In this document: piece by piece, positions 57,398-64,000 of the stretch
How the letters are laid out: each line of letters opens with the position of its first letter
Position numbering within the stretch: position 1 is the first letter of the stretch
NCBI RefSeq assembly: GCF_000276665.1
Contig: NW_004955425.1
Location: 26,507,488-26,571,487 of the forward strand
Direction: 5' to 3'
From: Chinchilla lanigera
Lineage: Eukaryota > Chordata > Mammalia > Rodentia > Chinchillidae
Length of the DNA stretch: 64,000 nt
Program-made: the position numbers and the translations under genes
The notes under the pieces: model-generated
Told to the model about the DNA's origin: nothing
Database searches by the model: none
Seen by the model: the letters and a program-made list of their open reading frames with translations, nothing else

Positions 57398-57452
57398 GAA
57401 GGATTAAAAATTCGAGCCCAACCTTGATAACTTAGTGAGATCCTGTCTCAAT
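57398..57452 (+). repeat. B1 right-end fragment, sense
   Basis: 'ttcgagcccaaccttgataa' and 'cttagtgagatcctgtctca' match the end of a B1/B1-dID-type SINE; the 5' part is missing. Confidence 0.55.
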
Positions 57453-58431
57453 CATTACCTGAGTCCTAGTGTCAGAGCTCCAGAATTCCCATGGCTGAGG
57501 GATGGATCCATTCTTATGAAAGGATTGTCTCCCTTTGTGGTGGTTTCTGTCATGGGGGGCTCTGGATCACCTGGAATCCAGGTGATCATAGGTTTAGGCC
57601 AATGGCTGGAGGCTTCTGGATATATTCAATATACATGTTCCTGTAAACCTCTTACTTTGGTGTTCTCAGTCTTGAAGGTGGATGAGACTGTATAAATTCA
57701 GGGCTAATCAACCTCATCCAGCCAGCTCCTAGACAGATACCTCCGAAGTGACCAACATACTGCTATGCCAAGCTAAGACATTTGACTCAAAATTTATAGG
57801 GACTAAGGATGCAAAACTGTGGTCGAGCTTTGTTCTGTCTTTAGTTACTTATTGAGCATCTGTCAGGCCAAGTGAAGTGTCATGTTGAGTGGAAATGGAT
57901 TTTAAATCCCTGACTGTTCCAAAAGAAAACACAAATCATCCTTTTAATAAGTAGCAGGTAGAGCCCAGAATTCTGCCCGTCCCCTTCCCTTGTGGTGGTC
58001 TCTGACCATCATGACTATGTCATGTTATCATTTCCAAATGAGCAGACTAAGGAAGGCAAGGACCTGCATAATGTAGGCTTGTTGTTCCTCCTCCACATGC
58101 TGTAGAAACTCTGCACAGTGGTTCTGACTTCCCACCTCACTGTAACTGTTCACTCTTATCACTCAGGACAGAAGGTCCTCCCTTATTTCATGTCTATCTC
58201 ACCCTGATTATGATGTCCTATCCTTCCTTGCCAGACAGTTTCAAGAACCACTCACCTCTGAAAATTCCCAGGAGTTATAGTTTTCCATTTCTCTGAACCT
58301 AAATGTTGCCTCCTCCAGCGTGTGTCTCTAATGCTAATTACTGTGTTCCAATACACACTGGCATCATCTGTGCATGTCTGTGTTTCTTTCCAGATCAAAA
58401 TCCCTTCAAGGCAGTGATAGGAATTACTCCT
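57453..58431. other. Unique non-coding sequence
   Basis: It contains a perfect-arm palindrome at 57565-57587. No gene or repeat recognised. Confidence 0.4.
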
Positions 58432-58785
58432 TGCTTTAGTTTGGCTCCTGAATGTCCCCCAAAGACCCCTGTGTCCAGGCCTTGGACTCCAGAGTCATGC
58501 TACTGAGAGATGGTGGGATCTTTGAGAGGATTGCCTAGTGGGAGGTCCTTAGGTCTTTGGGTACATGACCTTGCAGGGAACAGTGGGAGTCTGGGCCCTT
58601 CTTCCCTCCGTGGTTCATGATATAAGTGGTTTTGCTCCACCATACACTCTACCATGCGTTACCTTCCCACCAATGAGGCCACTTAATTATGGACTGGAAC
58701 CTCTAAAACTATGAGCAAATACAGCTTTTGTCTTTATAACTTAATCATCTGAGGTACCTTGGTAGAGCAACACAAAGCTAACACA
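58432..58785 (+). mobile_element. MaLR-type solo LTR, sense
   Basis: 'tgctttagtttggctcctga', 'atgtcccccaaagacccctg', 'gagaggattgcctagtggga', and an end in 'caaagctaacaca'. Flanking 5-mers ctcct and ctcat form a one-mismatch duplication. Solo LTR, non-coding. Confidence 0.85.
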
Positions 58786-58844
58786 CTCATCATTCATACT
58801 TTCACCCAACCATCTATGATTAATAGTTATTTGTCCCTTATTAG

Positions 58845-58990
58845 TCCAAAGACATTTATTGAGCACCTATTAAATAGTAGGGATTGTTTCAGTCATTGAG
58901 ATATAAGGATGAGACTTAGTAAGACTCAGTTCTCACAGTCTATCATACGAGAACTTACAATTCAGTGGAGGGAAACATTCAATTTATCAC
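58845..58990 (+). repeat. Ancient repeat ('tattgagcacctactatgtg' type)
   Basis: 'aaagacatttattgagcacc', 'attgagatataaggatgaga' and 'gagaacttacaattcagtgg' follow the same old consensus as 24130-24235. Confidence 0.55.
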
Positions 58991-60515
58991 AGCTCCAATA
59001 GAAGTGACCCTCAGAGCATACCCAGCATAGTGACAAATACATGACTGCCACTCAAATGGTACTTGCTGGCCTTTGAGTTATACTGAGCAAAACCCAGTTC
59101 ACCTGAACTCATTTTCAATTATGAATATTTTAGCTAAATGTGCTGAGATTTGTTATCTGTGACAATTCCTAAACTGAACATCTTTAGAGATTCATAGTTC
59201 CTTGGCAATTATTCAAAAAAAAAGGACTCAACACAAATTATTCATGAATAAAACCTTTAGTGTTGCCTAGGTAACCCTGGTAGGAGGTGGCAAGGAGTAG
59301 GGTAGCAAAGCTGTAGTAGTTGCTCCTTGAAAATACTGTGGTCCCCTTCTTTCTTTCACCTGGCACTTGAGTGTCTATGAAATAGTGTAGACTGCACCAT
59401 GCAGACAGTGTTAAGAGTTTTGTGTTGCATTGTAAATATTACTGGTATACAATCAGGAAAGCCTTCACAGAAAAGATGCTCTTGTGTCTATCTGGGTCTG
59501 AGTGATAAAAATTCATCCATAGGTCCATGCTGGGGAAGTAAGTTCCTTGGTTTTCTCCCTAACTCTCTTCTCTAAAAGATAAGGACAATCAATTTTTAGA
59601 ATCAAAATCAATAGGTTCTTTGATAGTTTGTTTTATTTTCTACAGGTAATTCTTCCTGATCAATACAAATAGAAAAAAAGAGCAGCCATGGTAAAATCTG
59701 GAATGTAGTTAATGGTAATGTTATCAGTGCTGATTTCCTATTTTTGACAAATACACTTATGTACAGGGAAATTGAGTTAAGGTATATGGTAGTCCTCTAT
59801 CTTTGCAACTGTAAGTCTAAAATTGTGCCAAATGTTAAAAAAATTGAACATCATATATATCTAAATCCACAATAAACAGGAATATCATTTGAAAACAGAT
59901 GCCTCCCACTGGCTCATGTCCATCTGTATTTATGTTTTCATACATCCTTTGCTCAAGTTGGTCAGTCCCTCTGCAACCCCCTGAGCTGTTGAACCCTCTG
60001 AATGCAATTATGGGTCAAAGTCTTCTTCACGAGACTGGGTGAGGTGGCCCAAGTGACATTTTGCCTTGAGGTGCTAACGGTGACACAGGCTATCCCCAGG
60101 GTTTTAACCACAGCCTGTCATTAGCCTGCTGCCATTGTTCTGTTAATCTAATGAATGGTTCTGTAGGAAATAACAGAGTAAAGGCTTATTAAAGGTGAAG
60201 GCTTCATCCATTAAAATGTTCTTTGTCCTTAATGAAGGTCAGGGGAAGACTGATTGTAGGAGGAAATCTTGCTTTATGCTCACCCATATGTCTTAATTAA
60301 TCACCACCTCAAGCAGGCACTCAGACTGGACTGTGTTTGGCTTTTTTTGTTAAAACTTGTTAAGAAGGGGATTACTGAGCCAGTCTTACATGTTGTGCTA
60401 GCGGAGAACAATGTGTGACGTACAACATCTTCTAAAATGTTTGAGTTAATTTTCTGCAATAGGATATTTTCAAATATATATTTTTCTTTTAATCTCTAAT
60501 CTCACAAAAACTTTC
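58991..60515. other. Unique non-coding sequence
   Basis: Repeat-poor. It holds a perfect-half-site X-box (59262) and a conserved-looking block (60045-60420). Confidence 0.4.
59262..59275. promoter_or_regulatory. RFX X-box, perfect half-sites
   Basis: GTTGCCTAGGTAAC: both half-sites fit GTTRCC and GGYAAC at 2-bp spacing. The site lies in repeat-free sequence, which makes it the best X-box candidate here for real regulatory function. Confidence 0.55.
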
Positions 60516-60517
60516 AG

Positions 60518-60770
60518 ACTTGTGTTGTCCAGTACGGTAGTCACTAGTCACATATGGTTATGGAAAAGTCAAAACGTGGCTTAATATGAATTGAGCTGTA
60601 ATGTCGATGTAAAACTTGCACACTGGATTTCAAAGAACTATCAAAAAAAATGTAAAATATCTCGCTGATAGTTTTTATATTGATTATATACTGAAATGAT
60701 ATTTTAATGTATTGAGCTAAATAAAATGTTTTATTAAATTTTATTTCACTTGCTTTGTTTTCCTCTTGGT
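60518..60770. mobile_element. hAT-superfamily non-autonomous DNA transposon
   Basis: 'gtgttgtccagtacggtagt', 'cactagtcacatatggttat', 'acacactggatttcaaagaa', 'aaaaaatgtaaaatatctcg' and 'agctaaataaaatgttttat' follow a common mammalian hAT element that starts CAGTGCTGTCCAATA. The family name is not certain. The distal end is decayed. Confidence 0.75.
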
Positions 60771-61619
60771 TTTTAGTGTACAATTTGATAAGTTTGTTTA
60801 CCTGTGTTAGCATGTGTTTGCAGTGCATAATAACTGCATTCACTGTAGGGAATTAGCACATGTACACAGCACATTTCAATTCTGTTTTCCCTTCCCTCCA
60901 CCCCTCTTTTATTTTCTTGCCATCAGATTCATTTATTTATTTTATAAGACCTTATAAAGTTAATTATCACATATACAGATTGACATTTTCCTTTTTTAAG
61001 AGAGCTGCAGGAAATTTGACACTGCATATGTGCCTCAAATCATATTTCTAGCAGATCCTGCTGCCTCGGAGGAGCCAGAAAAATGTTCAGCACCTTCCTG
61101 GCCAAATGTCTTCACAAACAAACTTTAGATTTGACTTACAAGCAGGTGGACCAGATGAAAGGTGTGAAGTCTTTTATCCTCCATAATGTAATAAATTAAT
61201 CAAGTTAGGTCGAGCTGCTGTATTTTGGTTCACAAAATTTTAAGAATGCAATTGGAAATGTCCATACCATAAAGCATTTACTGTCTGTCCTACGCATCAG
61301 GGAAGATGCACAAGATACCACCTTTGCTCAAAAGCAGTTTAGTCCTTTCCCTACTTCATCGTTTCTGTCTTTCTACTTTTGTGGCTATTTATCATTGGCT
61401 TTGATAGCTTCTTACTGTGTCTTCCTAAATTACCTTTATCTTTTGTAAATTATCTTCATCTTGAGGAAAAAGCCCATATCTTAGTAATTGTCCTACCTTG
61501 TTCCTAAGAACAAGGCACATGTTAGTTGCTTCATTTGTATGAATAATAAATAGTAATATAAAAATAATAATTGTGTTACTGCCAGATGGAAGGTTCTGTG
61601 GGTATTCTTTCCAAATTCT
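60771..61619. other. Unique non-coding sequence
   Basis: AT-rich; nothing recognised. Confidence 0.4.
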
Positions 61620-62083
61620 TGGGGTCCTGAACAGGAATTGGACAACACACACAGAAAGGGTAGTGAGGGTGTGCATTTACTGAAAGTCAGAATGAAGTAC
61701 CGCCTACGGGACAAACTTGAGCCGTGAAGAGACTCACAGTGGCCTAGCAGATAAGGGAAAGGGATCTTTTGTATCCAAAATTCCTAGATTGGCCTCCCCC
61801 TCATGCAAGTAAGGCTTTGGGACAGTTGTTCTACCAAAAGCTCACTTGGCCAGGCCCCAAGTGTCAACTGCCCTATGGAGAGACTTGCTTGGTTTTCTGC
61901 CAGATGTAGGTGAAGGGGTGAAAACAGCACTTTCCTGACTGGTCCTGCAAACAGCACCAGACTCAAACAAAGGATTGAAAAGAGCTGCTTTCTGACTGGT
62001 TCCATGTCCAGTGCTCAGGAGCTGTGGCATCATTCTGGGTCCCGTGTTCTGTGCATGTGTGCTATTTTTATGATCCATAAAAC
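61620..62083 (-). mobile_element. Probable ERV1-type solo LTR, antisense
   Basis: On the minus strand the end reads '...gtgtgtgttgtccaattcct' and 'gttcaggacccca', an R-U5-like finish of class I ERV LTRs, preceded by an AGTAAA polyadenylation-like signal. TG...CA ends are at 61620 and 62083. The flanking 4-mers ttct and ttcc match 3 of 4. No internal genes. The frames of 73-83 codons through it are shadows. Confidence 0.5.
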
Positions 62084-62159
62084 ATTCCGCCCAGTTAGTT
62101 GTCTGGTTTGCCCCAGCCTTAATCTCCTACCTCACTGTCATTATCGAACACTAATAATA

Positions 62160-62340
62160 CGTCTGACTTATTTTTTCAAAGTGCCTTTATACTCCACTTT
62201 CTCACAGAACCCATGCAGCAGCCTTGTGAGAGAGATACCAGAACTATCTATATTTTACACCTGTGGAAGTCAGGGCTCAGAGAGGTACAAAGCTTACCAA
62301 TTCCCACATAGCAGTAAGAGATGGAGTGGGACCTAAAGCA
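62160..62340 (-). repeat. MIR SINE, antisense
   Basis: 'cacctgtggaagtcagggct', 'cagagaggtacaaagcttac' and an upstream 'cccatgcagcagccttgtga' follow an inverted MIR. Confidence 0.75.
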
Positions 62341-63870
62341 AGTTGCACAATCAGCATGGTGTGGGGCAGGAAGAGGGAGGTGGCACCAAGCAGCATGAAA
62401 TTGCCTTGGTGAGGCGGAGGACAGCACTCTGGGCTGACATGAAAACACAGACCGGGCAGAAGTGGCTCTAAGCCCCCTTCTCCTATGAGCCCTGGTCCCT
62501 AAACACAAAGAGCCATGTCCCAGCCTTCCCACCTGCTACTTTGACTCTGGAAAGACGGTGGAGTGAACACTGAGCTACTTTAATTTAGGGCACAGTCTGT
62601 CCCATGCAGCAGAAAACACTGTTGCTGGCCCGGTGTGATGGAGTCCTTAATGTGGCAGCTCCGTACTCCGAGATGACAAGGGGCTGCGGGGACCATCAGT
62701 CTTCATACCCAGACAGCTAATGGGCCAGGTCAGCCAGGTAAGTACAAACCCTCACCAGTCATGCTGACCAGGGAGAACAGTGTCTGTTCTTAGCGGAGTG
62801 TTCTGACTTGGGCCTTTCCTGGGCGCTGTGGACTGGGGTTCCACTGTTTCCGTGATGGTGGGAGAAGCCAGTGACAGTAGGTGGATGGCACTGCAGAAAC
62901 TCTCCCCGACATAGGAAGTCAAAGAGTTGCAGGGAAAGGTGAGTAGAGGCAAGGAGGGAGGTGGAGGGAGGGTCAGAGTGAGGCAGGCGGAGAGCATCAC
63001 GGTGAAATGGTAAAACAGCCACCAAGTGTCCCAGGTAACTCTGATTCTAGTTCCAACTCTGATATTAGTTTTTATGACCTTAAAAGAACTCACCTTACTT
63101 CAGGCTTTCAGTGTATTCTTCATTAGATGAAAAAGATGTTTTTTTTCTCCTGAGTCAATCTGACAAAATGTATGGGCGTATCAAATCGTACTGTACATGA
63201 ATTTCCATTTTCTACAAAAGAGAAAATCCATACATTGAACTCATCCCTGCCAATTCTCTCACCTATAAATAGTACATGGAGCAAGTTACATTCAGGGAAA
63301 GTCAGTGGAGGTTCAGAACAAGTAACGTGTGTATGTTTATACTTCACCCCACCAACAAGAGACATTACCCCAACAGTCGGTCCGATCTTCTACACTGTAG
63401 AAATGGCTTCCCTGTTGCTGGTCAGTGATGGCAGTGTCCTAAATGTTTCTGGGCTTCGAAGAGCTTGGGTTGGCACTCACAGAACCTGCTTTTGAAAATT
63501 TCTCCCTCCATTTAGCAGTTCAATTTTATACTGTGCACCATTTGTGAGACATTTTCTTTTCATAACTGAATCCCATTAGCTAAACACAAAAATGCCTTCC
63601 TTATCTGTCACAAGATCTGAAATAAGAATGCAAAGCAGTTGTCCCAGACGTTTTCTAAAAAGTTGCTTATGAGTGGCATCATCCATTTCCCATCTATGTA
63701 AAGTTTCATCGTGTACTTTCTGGAAAGCATAGATTTCTAGGACTCATGGGAGGAAAGGTGGGCTTGGAGGACACACAGCATAAAGTACTGCATCTGACAT
63801 GTCTGGGATACTCAGTTCTTTCACAAAGTATGGCTATTGACAGATGTTAGCATCTGCTTAATTTTAAAAT
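62341..63870. other. Unique non-coding sequence
   Basis: A consensus splice donor (CAG|GTAAGT-like) sits at 62736-62743 with no open exon before it. Frames of 88-113 codons at 62752-63495 lack domains. Confidence 0.4.
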
Positions 63871-64000
63871 TGTCAGCAAGTTCTCCGGGAGCGGCAGGGC
63901 TCCTGGGTCCGAGTGTGGGCCGGACTCATACCACCACGATTCCCAGCCAAAAAGCACGCACAGAGCCAGGTAGGCCCCACCCAATCCCGGAGGCCAGGAC
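63871..64000. other. CpG-rich window edge
   Basis: The last 130 bp are markedly richer in G+C and CpG than anything nearby ('ttctccgggagcggcagggc', 'gggtccgagtgtgggccgga', 'caatcccggaggccagg'). It may be the edge of a CpG island or exon, or the 5' UTR of an L1 or an LTR cut by the window. Undecidable here. Confidence 0.35.

Noticed and set aside
1..64000. CRISPR arrays, operons, bacterial promoters or phage
   Set aside because: The sequence is mammalian nuclear DNA; its repeats are SINEs, LTRs, L1s and microsatellites, not spaced identical repeats.

Overview
This is a stretch of mammalian nuclear DNA, almost certainly from a rodent, with no protein-coding gene that I can support. The rodent call rests on tRNA-derived ID SINEs (12349-12466 on +, 3693-3777 and 47136-47226 on -), several 7SL-derived B1 SINEs (some with the internal B1 duplication), an apparent ID+B1 composite, and many MaLR-type LTRs. 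The ID and B1 sequence types do not look murine to me. A beaver-like (Castorimorpha) or other non-murid rodent is my best guess, but it is only a guess. Ancient mammalian repeats (MIR, old L1, Tigger/MER2, hAT-Charlie) show that most of the window is old, neutrally decaying intergenic or intronic DNA.

Layout: 1-8.1 kb is mostly unique sequence with an old LTR that has been split by a SINE (2570-3300), an ID, an L1 piece and a B1. 8.1-20.4 kb is repeat-dense: a MaLR solo LTR with a perfect 5-bp duplication, an ID next to a Tigger fragment, a long antisense L1 holding a 32-nt U2 snRNA scrap, MIRs, and an AT-rich palindromic zone next to a (TG)n/(CA)n hairpin. 20.4-30 kb is mostly unique. 30.2-35.4 kb holds an interstitial telomeric array inside an LTR, two further MaLRs and an ERV2-type solo LTR. 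35.4-43.6 kb is mostly unique and contains a near-perfect 59/63-bp inverted repeat with a 318-bp spacer. 43.7-54.1 kb is SINE, Tigger, L1, LTR and microsatellite sequence. 54.1-64 kb is mixed, with a repeat-poor stretch rich in homeodomain and octamer motifs (55.4-55.9 kb), a hAT element, an ERV1-like LTR and a CpG-rich right edge that may open a new feature.

Nothing here forms an operon or pathway. The interest lies in structure and regulation: the telomeric insertion, two inverted duplications, the snRNA retro-scrap, several high-information palindromic transcription-factor sites (RFX X-boxes, a double E-box, a CRE) and candidate conserved non-coding blocks. The open reading frames that exist (longest 215 codons, at 18105-18752) show no recognisable domain and are best treated as chance. 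All repeat family names come from memory of consensus sequences, without a database search; boundaries given without a target-site duplication are approximate.
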